NCBI GenBank assembly: GCA_016926255.1
Contig: JAFGOY010000018.1
Coordinates: 55,541 to 119,540, forward strand
DNA: 64,000 bases
Source of the DNA: Anaerolineae bacterium
GTDB taxonomy: Bacteria; Chloroflexota; Anaerolineae; Aggregatilineales; UBA3940
Direction of reading: 5' to 3'
The number at the start of each line of letters is the position of its first letter. Position 1 is the stretch's first letter. Positions 1 through 10,180 of the stretch are shown here, in pieces. The notes below the pieces were generated by a model. That model saw only the letters and a list, made by a program, of their open reading frames with translations, was not told where the DNA came from and searched no databases. A program made the position numbers and the translations under genes.

Positions 1-768
1 AAGGGCGTCGATATTCTCGTCGCCACGCCGGGCCGCCTGCTCGACCTGATGGGACAGGGCTTCATCAAGCTCGACCGGGTCGAAGTGCTGGTGCTCGACG
101 AAGCTGACCGGATGCTCGACATGGGCTTCATCCACGATATGCGGCGGATCGTCAAGGCGGTGCCCGACAAGCGGCAAACGCTGATGTTCTCCGCGACGAT
201 GGTCGGGGAGATCAAGAAGCTGGCGAACGAGTTCCTCCACGATCCCGTCGAGGTGACCGTATCACCCGAACAGCCGACCGTCGAGGCAATCGAGCAGTCG
301 GTGTATTTCACCACCAAGAAGAAAAAGCAGGCGCTCCTCGAACACCTGCTCAAAGACCCGGCGCTGAGCCGCGTGCTGGTCTTTTCCCGCACCAAGCACG
401 GTGCGAACCGGATCGTCAAGAACCTTGTCCAGCGGGGCATCCACGCCGAACCCATTCACGGGAACAAGTCGCAGGGTGCGCGGCAGCAGGCGCTGAAGAA
501 TTTCCGCAAGGGCAAAACCCGCGTGCTGGTCGCCACCGACGTGGCCGCGCGTGGCATCGACGTCGACCTGATCTCGCACGTGATCCAGTTCGACCTGCCC
601 AACGAGCCGGAGACGTATGTCCACCGCATCGGGCGGACAGGCCGCGCGGGTGAAGACGGGATCGCGATCTCCTTCTGCGGCGACGACGAGCGCGCCTACC
701 TGCGCGACATCGAAAAGCTGATCAAGACGCATGTACCGGTGGTGAAGGATCACAACTACAGGGCGTAG
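1..768 (+). CDS. DEAD/DEAH-box RNA helicase (C-terminal part; 5' end outside window)
   Basis: Frame 1 is open from base 1 ([16 protein letters not shown]...[13 protein letters not shown]...FSATM...[12 protein letters not shown]...[10 protein letters not shown]): DEAD, SAT and HRIGRTGR motifs. Confidence 0.95.
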   Translation, partial: KGVDILVATPGRLLDLMGQGFIKLDRVEVLVLDEADRMLDMGFIHDMRRIVKAVPDKRQTLMFSATMVGEIKKLANEFLHDPVEVTVSPEQPTVEAIEQSVYFTTKKKKQALLEHLLKDPALSRVLVFSRTKHGANRIVKNLVQRGIHAEPIHGNKSQGARQQALKNFRKGKTRVLVATDVAARGIDVDLISHVIQFDLPNEPETYVHRIGRTGRAGEDGIAISFCGDDERAYLRDIEKLIKTHVPVVKDHNYRA

Positions 769-804
769 CCTTTCGGCGCATCAATCGACCAGTCGAAATG
801 ACAG

Positions 805-833
805 GGCCGCAGCATCGCCTGCGGCCTTTTTTT
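805..833 (+). terminator. Rho-independent terminator after helicase
   Basis: GGCCGCAG-catcgc-CTGCGGCC perfect 8-bp stem followed by T7. Confidence 0.9.
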
Positions 834-850
834 GTTTGGTCGTGGCGGAG

Positions 851-1000
851 CACCCCCTTCGCCGCTTCGCGGCACTTCCCCCTTTCAGGGGGCAGATATG
901 GGGCAGGTGCGGCCAGAATCGTAAGATTCGGTTCAAATAGCCACGTGCCCCACTTGCCCCCTGTGGGGGAAATGTCCCGCAGGGACAAAGGGGGTGGGGG
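851..1000. repeat. Inverted-repeat intergenic element, C5/hairpin family A (full, two-armed copy)
   Basis: Left arm cacccccttcgccgcttcgcggcacttccccctttcagggggcag...ggggcaggtg; right arm is a diverged reverse complement (cacgtgccccacttgccccctgtgggggaaatgtcccgcagggacaaagggggtg). Confidence 0.75.
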
Positions 1001-1122
1001 TTGTCTGGCCGGGATTTCGCCTCGTTTTTTCGTTAAACTCCATTCGAGTTTATACTATCCCTGCTCGATCTTCTTTCCGCGAACGTAAGCAGGTGTCCGA
1101 TTTCACTGTAAGGAACAAAGCC

Positions 1123-2355
1123 ATGACAAAGAAGAAAAGCAAGTCATCCAGCAGCCAATCCAGAACACTGCTGATGGTCGCCGGGTTGCTGATCCTGTTC
1201 ATCATCGCCGGGGTACTGTTTGGCTGGGATCAGGCGTTAAATATGGCCGGACAACTGCTCGGCCTGACCGAAGAACCGCAGACTGCCACTATCAACGAGG
1301 GGCAGCCCGCTCAGGCTGAGGCGCCATCGGATCAGGTTGACGAACCACCCGCCGTCGCCGTCGAGGAAATTGCAGGCGAAGGGGATTACTATCAGGTCTA
1401 CTTCACCAACCCCGTGAACCCCTTCGACGACGTGACCACCGGCGGAGTCGACGATTACCTGGTTGAGCTGATCAACAGTGCGCAGACGAGCATCGTCGCC
1501 GCAATGTTCGAACTCGACCTGCAAAACGTCGCCGATGCGCTGATCGCCGCCCACGATCGCGGCGTGGATGTCCGGATAGTCTACGACGACGAGCACACCG
1601 AGGACGATCCGCAGATGGAAGAGATCATCGACGCGGGCATCCCGGCCACTCCCGACGAGCGCAGCGCGTTCATGCACAACAAGTTCTTCGTCATCGACGG
1701 CAAGACCGTCTGGACGGGGTCGATGAATATCACCATCAACGGCGTCTATCGCAACAACAACAATGTGATCGTCATCCAGTCCCCGGCGCTGGCAGAGAAC
1801 TACACCGCCGAGTTCGAAGAGATGTTCAACGGCGAGTTCGGCCCGCGTTCGCCATCGAATACGCCCAACCCGGTGATTAACCTGGGCAACGTCCAGATCG
1901 AGAACTACTTCGGCCCGGAAGACGAGATCATCCCCCGGCTGGTCGAACTGGTCAGCGGGGCGCAGTCGTCGATCAAGTTCATGACGTTCTCGTTCACCCA
2001 CGACGATCTCGGCGAGGCGATGCGTGAGCGCGCCTATGTAGGGGTAGAGGTAACCGGTATTTTCGAAACGCGCGGCGCGGATACCGAGTACTCGGAATGC
2101 GGGTACTTTATCGACGCCGGGCAGGATGTCCGGCTCGACGGCAACCCGTACACCTTCCATCACAAGGTGATTATCATCGACGACTCGATTGTGGTGATCG
2201 GCTCGTTCAACTTCAGCGAAAACGCCGCCAGTTCCAACGACGAGAACCTGCTGATCGTCCACGACCCGGCGGTCGCAGCGATCTATGTGCAGGAATTCAA
2301 CCGCCGCTTTGCCGAGGCCGTCGTCCCGACCGGCGGCGGCTGCAAAACGGATTGA
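1123..2355 (+). CDS. Phospholipase D-like domain protein with N-terminal TM segment
   Basis: Two HKD-type motifs: HNKFFVIDGKTVWTGSMN and HHKVIIIDDSIVVIGSFNFSENA; internal ATG with aagga upstream. Confidence 0.88.
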   Translation: MTKKKSKSSSSQSRTLLMVAGLLILFIIAGVLFGWDQALNMAGQLLGLTEEPQTATINEGQPAQAEAPSDQVDEPPAVAVEEIAGEGDYYQVYFTNPVNPFDDVTTGGVDDYLVELINSAQTSIVAAMFELDLQNVADALIAAHDRGVDVRIVYDDEHTEDDPQMEEIIDAGIPATPDERSAFMHNKFFVIDGKTVWTGSMNITINGVYRNNNNVIVIQSPALAENYTAEFEEMFNGEFGPRSPSNTPNPVINLGNVQIENYFGPEDEIIPRLVELVSGAQSSIKFMTFSFTHDDLGEAMRERAYVGVEVTGIFETRGADTEYSECGYFIDAGQDVRLDGNPYTFHHKVIIIDDSIVVIGSFNFSENAASSNDENLLIVHDPAVAAIYVQEFNRRFAEAVVPTGGGCKTD

Positions 2356-2356
2356 A

Positions 2357-3061
2357 ATGAACATTCCCGAATGGTATCGTGACGAAAATCTCCCGACCGG
2401 TGTTGATTACACCGACATCACCCAGGTGGAGGTCTATGACCGGCGGCACCAGCGTTTCCGCGATTACGGGGCGTTCGCCAACCACGTGATCGAGGCAGCG
2501 GGCATTCAGCCCGATCACACGCTGATCGATCTCGGCGCGGGGACGGGGGCCTTTGTCCTCCAGGCCGCCTCCCGCTGCCGGATGATCTACGCCGTCGATG
2601 TCTCTAAAACGATGCTCGCCTTCCTGCGGCAGAAGGCCGACTTGCGCGGCATCGACAATGTCGTCTACTGTCACGGCGGATTTCTGACCTACGATCACAC
2701 CACCGCCCCGGTCGACGCGGTCATTTCGTCGGCGGCGCTGCATCACCTCCCCGATTTCTGGAAGCTGGTCGGGCTGCGCCGCGTGGCGCAGATGCTCAAA
2801 CCGGGCGGGCGGCTGTATCTCATGGACGTAATTTTTTCCTTCAAGCCGGAAGAACTCCACGAGCAGGTCGAAGGCTGGATCGATGGGTTCGTAAAAACGG
2901 TCGGAGAGGAGTTCCGCGAGGAGGTCGTCACCCACGTCCGGGACGAGTTCAGCACTTTCGATTGGGTGATGGAAGGCTTCCTTGAGCGCGCCGGTTTCCG
3001 GATCGACTCCATCACTGCCTCTGATACCTTCACCAGCACCTATCTCTGCACAAAGGTGTGA
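2357..3061 (+). CDS. Class I SAM-dependent methyltransferase
   Basis: LIDLGAGTGAFVLQAA motif I; AALHHLPDFWKLVGLRRVAQMLKPGGRLYLMDV. Confidence 0.9.
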   Translation: MNIPEWYRDENLPTGVDYTDITQVEVYDRRHQRFRDYGAFANHVIEAAGIQPDHTLIDLGAGTGAFVLQAASRCRMIYAVDVSKTMLAFLRQKADLRGIDNVVYCHGGFLTYDHTTAPVDAVISSAALHHLPDFWKLVGLRRVAQMLKPGGRLYLMDVIFSFKPEELHEQVEGWIDGFVKTVGEEFREEVVTHVRDEFSTFDWVMEGFLERAGFRIDSITASDTFTSTYLCTKV

Positions 3062-3089
3062 TCCTCAATAAACAGCGATAATCGACAAA

Positions 3090-3125
3090 AGAGCCACCCC
3101 GGATCGGGATGGCTCTCGTTTTGTC
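3090..3125 (+). terminator. Rho-independent terminator
   Basis: AGAGCCAcCCCG-gat-CGGGaTGGCTCT then cgttttgtct. Confidence 0.8.
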
Positions 3126-3228
3126 TGACCATCAAATTCGGACGCAGCACGCCGGCAATTAGCAAAATGCCAATCGCTTTGAGTTTTCGCTTGCAGCGAA
3201 ACTCGCTGCACCCCTACAACATAAATTG

Positions 3229-4005
3229 TTAACCGCTGATCGCCGCCCGTATCTGCTCGTTAAGCTCCGCCGCCCGCCTGCGGAACATCCCCGATACCGT
3301 TTTGCAGGTCAGGAAGCGAACACCCCGCGCGTGCCAGAAGGCGATGTCTTCAGGCGTCTGGTAGAACACCCCGATGGCGATATCGCGCACCTGCGCGGCA
3401 GCGATCACCCTCTCGATGGCCGCGATCACCTGCGGGTGCATCACCTGGCCGGGCACGCCCAGACTGGTTGACAGGTCGAACGGCCCGATGAAAGCCACGT
3501 CGATCCCATCCACCGATAGAATATCCTCTACCCGCTCGACCGCCTTTGCCGTCTCGATCTGGGTGACGATTAACGTTTGCTCGTTCAGGAAGGGGATCGC
3601 ATCGTCGAGGCCCACCGCCTCGTAATCGAGCGGCATAAACGTCCCGAACCCGCGCACGCCGTCGGGCGGGAACTTGGCGTACTGCACGATCTGCGCGGCC
3701 TGTTCGGGGGTTTCGACACGCGGCATGATGATCCCCTGCGCGCCCATGTCGAGCACCCGCGCGATCAGCGGGTACTCTTTGTCGATGGGGCGAACGATGG
3801 GCGTAATCCCGACCATCCGGCAGGCCTGGATCACGTTGATCAGCTCCGAGTTATCCGGGCTGGCGTGCTCGGTATCGAGGAACAGGAAATCGAACCCGGC
3901 GTTTGCCAGCAGTCGAACGGTCACCGGCTGCCAGAACTGGTCGAGCAGGGTGCCGACGACCGCCTGATTCTGTTTGAGTTTCGCTTTTACAGCGTTGGCG
4001 AGCAT
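3229..4005 (-). CDS. HpcH/HpaI aldolase family protein
   Basis: MLANAVKAKLKQNQAVVGTLLDQFWQP...FLFLDTEHASPD...GAQGIIMPRVETPEQA...VDGIDVAFIGPFDLSTSLG; RBS aaggaga. Confidence 0.9.
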   Translation of the reverse strand: MLANAVKAKLKQNQAVVGTLLDQFWQPVTVRLLANAGFDFLFLDTEHASPDNSELINVIQACRMVGITPIVRPIDKEYPLIARVLDMGAQGIIMPRVETPEQAAQIVQYAKFPPDGVRGFGTFMPLDYEAVGLDDAIPFLNEQTLIVTQIETAKAVERVEDILSVDGIDVAFIGPFDLSTSLGVPGQVMHPQVIAAIERVIAAAQVRDIAIGVFYQTPEDIAFWHARGVRFLTCKTVSGMFRRRAAELNEQIRAAISG

Positions 4006-4348
4006 GGATTGTGTCTCCTTTGTGGTGTGTAGCTGGCGCTGATTGTAGCCGATCTCGTAGAGAGGGCGAAATGGAAAACGGCCCACCCCCTGATAGATGT
4101 TTTGACGAAGGTAAAATTCCCAGTAATCAACCTGCGGTTGATTAACGATGGGGTGAAGAAGTCGGCCAGAGGAGGATATTCTCCCCGTCACTTTTCCCGC
4201 CTGTTTTTGTTGTAACAGTTGAATTACGGCCTGCCGCCCAATTTCCCTTTGCGGTTGCCGAAACTTTCAGAATGGCTATACTATTGCGAAGGCGTCCAAT
4301 TTCGGCCAGAAAGACGCCTGTCAAAAGACAAGCCAATAGGAGAATCCA

Positions 4349-5350
4349 TTGTTAACGACCCGCCCCTCCAGCACCGTGTTTGATCCGCGTGAGGCGCTGC
4401 GGCTGGTAAGCCGTACCTTTGCCCTCTCTATCGAACGTCTGCCCGGTTTGCTGGGCGACGCGACCATGTTTGCCTATCTTGTCTTCCGTGTCTCCGATTT
4501 TCTCGAAGACAACGAATCAATGCCCCCGGAGCGAAAAGTCGAACTGCTCAACCTGTGGGTGCAGATTCTCGACGGCGAGGTCGACGTTCACGAACTGACG
4601 GCGAAACTTCAGGATACCGATCCCAATGATCCCGAAGCTGAAGTCGCACGGCAGGCCGATGCTGTCCTGAGCGCCATAGGCGGGCTGCCCGAAGGCATCC
4701 GCGAAATCATTCTTGAAGAAGCCCGCGGGTCAGCGATGGGCATGGCCCGCTGGCAGGCACGCGGCCCGGTTGTCCACGACGAGGAAGACCTCGACGACTA
4801 CATGTTCGAAGTCGCCGGGCGGGTCGGCCACATGCTCACCCACCTGTTCGCCTGGTATCACGAACCCCTCCGCAAGATGAGCGAGGAGTTGATGCCCCTC
4901 GCCTGTGAATTTGGGCTGGCGCTTCAGACCGTCAACGTGATCCGGGGGATGCGCAAGGACTTTGAACGCGGGTGGATATTCGTGCCGGAGAGCTTCTGCC
5001 GCGAAGTCGGCATCAACCCGCCCGACCTGTTCAGGCCGGAAAACCTCGAACCCGCGATGGAGGTCGTCAACCGGCTGGCGACCAAAGCCGAAGGCCACCT
5101 CCGCAACGGGTTGATCTACATCAAACGGATTCCCCGCCGCTATCACTGGCTGCGCGTCGCCTGCCTGTGGCCGCTGTTCTTCGCCGTGCGCACGCTGGCG
5201 ATCAGCCGCAGCAACCGCATGGTGCTCGAATCGGAAGCCAAGATCACCCGTGACGAGGTCAAGCGAATCGTCATGGAAACCCAGGCGATGGGCTGGTCGA
5301 ACCAGTGGCTTGATCTATACTATGATCGACTGAGCCGGTTCGAAGCGTAG
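4349..5350 (+). CDS. Squalene/phytoene synthase family protein
   Basis: SRTFALSIERLPG...AYLVFRVSDFLEDNE; TTG start with ggag upstream. Confidence 0.88.
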   Translation: MLTTRPSSTVFDPREALRLVSRTFALSIERLPGLLGDATMFAYLVFRVSDFLEDNESMPPERKVELLNLWVQILDGEVDVHELTAKLQDTDPNDPEAEVARQADAVLSAIGGLPEGIREIILEEARGSAMGMARWQARGPVVHDEEDLDDYMFEVAGRVGHMLTHLFAWYHEPLRKMSEELMPLACEFGLALQTVNVIRGMRKDFERGWIFVPESFCREVGINPPDLFRPENLEPAMEVVNRLATKAEGHLRNGLIYIKRIPRRYHWLRVACLWPLFFAVRTLAISRSNRMVLESEAKITRDEVKRIVMETQAMGWSNQWLDLYYDRLSRFEA

Positions 5351-5407
5351 ACTCTCCCTACCCCCCGCCAATTCAACACCGTCGATACGCTTACAAGGAG
5401 AAATCCT

Positions 5408-6178
5408 GTGTACGGTAAATCGCCGGATAAAACCGCCCGGCTGGGATACTTCGGCTGGATCGCCAGCGGCATTACCACCGCGCTGATCGTCGTTGGGGCG
5501 GTTGTCGTGTTCGTGTTCGTTCTGCCCAATCGCGGCGAAGAAACCCCGCCGCCTGATCCGGGTGCCGCGCAGACCGCCGCCGCCTATACCCCCGGCCCGC
5601 CCGCTGGCTGGTCGCTGACCTTCACCGACGATTTTTCCGCCAATCAAAACGGCTGGCCCGAAGATACCCTGTCGCAGGATTTCGGCTCGATAGGCTGGCT
5701 GATCGACGCGGGCCGCTACCGGTGGACGGCGCACCCGGTCAGCGAGGCGTCCTGGTGGGCATGGTCGGAAGCAGTCGAGGGCCAGGCCGATTTTTACTAC
5801 TCGGCGGTCGTCACCCAGATCGAGGGTAGCGGCGGGGATGCCGCCTACGGCCTTCTCTACCGCTGGGTCGACGACGACAGCTTTTATGTTTTCATCATCA
5901 CCGGCGAAGGCTACTGCTCGGCCCATCTCAACGACGATGGCGAATGGCGCGAACTCCTCCCCTGGCGAGCCACCGACGCCATCCACCCCGGCGAAGCCAA
6001 CCGCCTGACGGTCAGCGCCGAAGGTGCCGATATGGAATTCCTGATCAACGATTTCCCGGTGGGATACGCCAGCGACGGCACGATCTCAGAAGGGGCGCTC
6101 GGCCTCTACCTGACAATCTACGAGGGCGGACAGGATACTGTCGTCGAGTTTGACAGCATCGAAGTGTATGCACCGTAG
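5408..6178 (+). CDS. Membrane-anchored protein with LamG/DUF1080-like beta-sandwich region
   Basis: N-terminal TM then FTDDFSANQNGWPED...NRLTVSAEGADMEFLINDFPVG. Confidence 0.65.
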   Translation: MYGKSPDKTARLGYFGWIASGITTALIVVGAVVVFVFVLPNRGEETPPPDPGAAQTAAAYTPGPPAGWSLTFTDDFSANQNGWPEDTLSQDFGSIGWLIDAGRYRWTAHPVSEASWWAWSEAVEGQADFYYSAVVTQIEGSGGDAAYGLLYRWVDDDSFYVFIITGEGYCSAHLNDDGEWRELLPWRATDAIHPGEANRLTVSAEGADMEFLINDFPVGYASDGTISEGALGLYLTIYEGGQDTVVEFDSIEVYAP

Positions 6179-6189
6179 GTAGTCCCCGG

Positions 6190-9100
6190 TCACTCCGAGT
6201 GATGATTTCCATTCGCGGGCAACCAGATCGTGAACTCCGCGCCTTTGCCGGGGATTCCGTCGCTCCTGATCTCGATCTTCCCCCGGTGCTGCTCGATGAT
6301 CTCGCAGGCAATCGCCAGTCCCAGCCCGGTGCCCGGTGCCCCTGATGCATAGGCCGCCGATCCCCGGAAGAAGCGTTCGAAAAGATGCGGCATTTCCAGC
6401 GGCGGGATGCCCGGCCCGGTGTCAATCACGCTGATCCCCGACCAGACCCGGTCTTCCTCGTGCCGCACCCTGGTCGTCACTTCGACCAGGCCCCCTTTGG
6501 GCGTGTAGTTCAGCGCATTGGTCAGCAGCACACTCAACGCCTCGCCGATCATGGACGGGTCGGCGCGAACCTGCTTTAACTCGTCGCTGGGATTGAACTC
6601 CATCGTCAGGCCGCGTTCTTCGGCCAGCGAGCGCCGGTCTTCGACATACTGGCGGGCCAGTTCGTTGAGATCGGCATGTGCGGGGGAGAAGATCAGCCGG
6701 TTCTGATCCAGCCGGGAGAGGAACAGCAGCCCCTCGACGATATGTTCCAGGCGCAGCGTCTCCCGATTGAGCGTCTCCAGGTACTGCTTCGACTTGCCGG
6801 GGTTCAGGCTCATCAACTGGTGGTGGAGCTTCAAATTGGTGATCGGCGTCCGCAGTTCGTGGGAAACATTCGAGACGAAGTCGTCCTTGACCTGCGACAG
6901 CGCGGTCAGTTCGCGGTTCGCCTTTTCCAGTTCCGCCGTCCGCTCGGCGACTGCCTGTTCGAGCAGCTCGCTGTACTGCGCCAACTGGTGATACAGTGTC
7001 GCGTTCTGAATGGCGACCGCCAGTTGGTCGGCGATGGTCTGGACGGTATGGACATCCATTTCGGTAAAGGCATTGACCGCTTCACTCTGTACATCGAACA
7101 CACCGATCACAATATCGCGCAGCATGATCGGCACTGCCAGCTCGGATTGGGTGTTGATTTCTCCCTCGTAGCCAGGGATATATCGTTCGTCTCTGGATAT
7201 ATCGGGCACCAGAAGCGGTTCACCCGCTCCTGCAACCCAGCCGGTGATTCCCTCTTTGCCGATTTTGGCCCTCAGCCCATTAAATACCGAATCCTGTCCC
7301 TGATGGACAGAAGCACGCACGACGACTTCGTCGCCCTCAACCATCAGTATCCCGGCACTCGTATAGCCGAAGGTCTTGCACATCAACCGGACTGCCTCCC
7401 GGAGCAGGTCATCGAGGTCAAGAATCGAAGTCGCCCGCCGCCCGATCTGACTGACCAGTTCCAGGCGCGAAGCGCGCTCCTGGGTCAGCTTGTGGAGCCG
7501 GGCATTATGGATCGCCACCGCAGCCTGGTCGGCGAACAGGGTCAGCAGGCGAAGTTCGTGCTTTGTAAATGGTGCCGCCCCTTCCTCCTGCCGGGCCGCG
7601 TTGACTACCCCCAGGAATTCGCCTGCCCAGTAGATCGGCGCGGCCATCACCGAGCGCGGGGAAACCCCAACGCCCTGCTTCGCCGCGCCCTCCCAGGCCA
7701 GGTAATCGTCGACCATCATCGGTTCGCCGGTGTTCCACGCCTTGCCCGACAGTCCCTCGCCGCGCGCGCGCCTCACGCCGAGCAGTTCAGGCTCACCCAG
7801 GCTGACCACCCGCTCCAGGTTGTCCTCGCCCAGATCGTAGAAATAGACGCCCCCCACATTGGCATCGAGCAACCGGAGCGCGCTTTCGGTGATCGACTTG
7901 AGCAGCATATCGAGATTGAGTTCTCCGGTGATATTCAACGTCACCTGGCGCAGTTCCTCTAATTCAACTACCGAACGCTCTGCCTTGGTGCGCATCCGCG
8001 CCTGCTGGATGGTCACCGCAAGCTGGTTCGCCAGGTCCTGAATCAGATCGTTATGTTCAGGCAAAAAGCTCCCCGGCCGATCTGCGCCCAAACTTAACAC
8101 GCCGATCAGATGTTCCTGGTACAACAGCGGTGCGCTGGCACACGCCCTGACGCCTTCTCCACAGAAGATGATTCCGGACTGTCCCGACTCCTGCTGTGTG
8201 TTCACATCATCGACGATGATGATTTTCCCGGAGTTCAGCCGGTCGATGGTCTCCCGGTCGAGTTCGACGGGTGGAATCTCAATCCGGCGCCTGCCCTTCG
8301 CCGTCGACTGTACGGCAAGGGGGGTCAGCATCGAGGTGTTCTCGTTAAAAATCTGGACAACCGCCCGGCTGCTCGGTATCAGGCTGAAAATCCGGCGCAG
8401 CGCGGCCTGGGCGATCTCTTCCGACGACCGGGCAACGATGATCCCCCGGTCGATCTCTCGCAGGATTCGCAGGTGCTCCGCGTGCCGTTCGAGGAGCCGC
8501 TCGGTTTCTTTGCGCAGGCTGATATCGCGGATATAAGCAACGACCCGTGATTCTTCGTCAATCGTGCGCATCATGATGCTGACTTCTACCGGGAATTCGC
8601 TACCGTCTTTTCGAACCCCAAGCGATTCGAAGAAGATGTTTTCCCCGGCTTTAAGCTGCTCAGAGATTTTGTCCTTTACCTCCAGGCGACCTTCGGTAAT
8701 GAAATTGGATATGCTCAGCGAGAGCATTTCGTCACCTGTACAACCGTACATCTCACAGGCAGCCCGGTTGCATTCGAGGATGTGTCCATCAAGGTCCTTG
8801 ATGAATATCCCATCCGTCGATCCCTCGAACAGCGACCGGTATTTGGCTTCGCTTTTCTTGAGGTTTTCCTCAATCTGTTTGACTTCGGTAGCATCGGCGG
8901 CGGCAATCAGTTCGGCGGCTTTCCCGGCTGGATCGACTATCGACGAACGACTGCTGCGAACAAAACGCCGTTTGCCACTCCCGGTGACGATCCACTGCCC
9001 GACAACAGATGCTGTATCGCTGTCCGGGGGAATCAGCGCCGATATATCGGACAGGGAGATTTCGTCAGGGGCGATATCAAGCAGCGAGCAGAGCCGACTG

Positions 9101-9477
9101 CTGGCATACACGATCTCGCCACCCTCGACAATCGCGATTCCGGCCTGCGGGTTTTCGAGCAGTTGACTGAAATACTGATGGTCGATGGCGCGATTGGATT
9201 CCTTTACCAGCGGCGTCTGGATCATCACAAAGCCAGCCACCGCCAGCCCGGAAGACAACATACTGATGATACTGATTGCTATATCGAGAAAGGAGACATC
9301 GGACGAGGAGAGTGTAACCGCAAACCAGGCTGAATATCCCGCGCCCAACAGAAGCGCGGCGCAGCCCAATAAGCCAAACGGGGAAAACCGTCTGGTCTTG
9401 AACGCCCGCTGCCAGAATAAGGAGGTGGCAGCATAATGAAGCAGCGCTGCAAACCCGAGAATGATTGCAATCGGCAT
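6190..9477 (-). CDS. PAS/multi-GAF membrane sensor histidine kinase
   Basis: N-terminal TM helices, PAS (YRSLFEGSTDGIFIKDLDGHILECN), several GAF blocks, VSNVSHELRTPITNLK H-box, DTGPGIPPLEMPHLFERFFRG. Confidence 0.93.
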   Translation of the reverse strand: MPIAIILGFAALLHYAATSLFWQRAFKTRRFSPFGLLGCAALLLGAGYSAWFAVTLSSSDVSFLDIAISIISMLSSGLAVAGFVMIQTPLVKESNRAIDHQYFSQLLENPQAGIAIVEGGEIVYASSRLCSLLDIAPDEISLSDISALIPPDSDTASVVGQWIVTGSGKRRFVRSSRSSIVDPAGKAAELIAAADATEVKQIEENLKKSEAKYRSLFEGSTDGIFIKDLDGHILECNRAACEMYGCTGDEMLSLSISNFITEGRLEVKDKISEQLKAGENIFFESLGVRKDGSEFPVEVSIMMRTIDEESRVVAYIRDISLRKETERLLERHAEHLRILREIDRGIIVARSSEEIAQAALRRIFSLIPSSRAVVQIFNENTSMLTPLAVQSTAKGRRRIEIPPVELDRETIDRLNSGKIIIVDDVNTQQESGQSGIIFCGEGVRACASAPLLYQEHLIGVLSLGADRPGSFLPEHNDLIQDLANQLAVTIQQARMRTKAERSVVELEELRQVTLNITGELNLDMLLKSITESALRLLDANVGGVYFYDLGEDNLERVVSLGEPELLGVRRARGEGLSGKAWNTGEPMMVDDYLAWEGAAKQGVGVSPRSVMAAPIYWAGEFLGVVNAARQEEGAAPFTKHELRLLTLFADQAAVAIHNARLHKLTQERASRLELVSQIGRRATSILDLDDLLREAVRLMCKTFGYTSAGILMVEGDEVVVRASVHQGQDSVFNGLRAKIGKEGITGWVAGAGEPLLVPDISRDERYIPGYEGEINTQSELAVPIMLRDIVIGVFDVQSEAVNAFTEMDVHTVQTIADQLAVAIQNATLYHQLAQYSELLEQAVAERTAELEKANRELTALSQVKDDFVSNVSHELRTPITNLKLHHQLMSLNPGKSKQYLETLNRETLRLEHIVEGLLFLSRLDQNRLIFSPAHADLNELARQYVEDRRSLAEERGLTMEFNPSDELKQVRADPSMIGEALSVLLTNALNYTPKGGLVEVTTRVRHEEDRVWSGISVIDTGPGIPPLEMPHLFERFFRGSAAYASGAPGTGLGLAIACEIIEQHRGKIEIRSDGIPGKGAEFTIWLPANGNHHSE

Positions 9478-9701
9478 AGATGTAATCCTGGTGTGCCGGA
9501 GAATGGTGTACCGACTAGAACAGGTCTATTCACCCCGTTTTTTCCATCTTCACAAACGCAGCTTCCTCACCATTACTAGTCTACAGGAAAATGAGTTTGA
9601 GGCAAGGAGCGTTACAATATCGTAACTTTTTTCACAATGGTTGAGCGCGTGCCAGCCGCTGGCGAATCGGGTAGAATGATGGTCATCATCACCCAAAGGA
9701 T

Positions 9702-10067
9702 ATGACAATGGACGAAGACAAAGCCCAACAGTTGGCAGACCTGGAAGTAAAGCGCAACCGCACACTGGCCGATCTCGAAGCGGTACAGGCTGCCGGGGAA
9801 TCAGTCAGGAAGTCGATGGACGGCGCGGCAGATCGCCAGAAAGAGATCAACGACAGGTATACCGAATGCCTGCAAGCCGACGATCTCAGCGAGGAAGACC
9901 GCAAGAAATTCTACCGCGAATGGCACGAGGCGTTCTGCGAAAGTGTCGACGAATACAACGAAATGGCCGCCGAGCGCGAACGCATCCATGTGCAGGAAAC
10001 CGTCCTCGTGCGGATGGTCGTCGAGCTGGATTACCGGATCAGGGAGGCAAAGAAGGCTCTGTCCTGA
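9702..10067 (+). CDS. Hypothetical charged/coiled-coil protein
   Basis: ORF with charged heptad-like composition; no family recognised. Confidence 0.6.
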   Translation: MTMDEDKAQQLADLEVKRNRTLADLEAVQAAGESVRKSMDGAADRQKEINDRYTECLQADDLSEEDRKKFYREWHEAFCESVDEYNEMAAERERIHVQETVLVRMVVELDYRIREAKKALS

Positions 10068-10116
10068 TGGCGCATTCTGTCCGTCATGATTCAATGAACA
10101 ATATAGAAGTCACATG

Positions 10117-10145
10117 CAGCAGGCAGGGAGTATCCCTGCCTGCTG
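10117..10145. terminator. Bidirectional terminator between convergent genes
   Basis: CAGCAGGCAGGGA-gta-TCCCTGCCTGCTG perfect 13-bp stem. Confidence 0.65.
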
Positions 10146-10180
10146 ATTTGTAATCTACCAGAGTAAGGCAGGAGCTTCAC

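Noticed and set aside
722-988. Small minus ORF with LPPERGKCREAAKGV-like peptide (also at 29749-29943, 27920-28159, 35363-35587)
   Set aside because: These peptides are translations of the dispersed family A intergenic repeat, not genes
1237-2364. Long antisense ORF (375 aa) opposite the PLD-like gene
   Set aside because: Mirror-frame artefact of high-GC coding DNA; no domain features, sense frame carries clear HKD motifs
6676-7962. 428-aa plus-strand ORF inside the sensor kinase
   Set aside because: Antisense shadow of GAF/HisKA coding region
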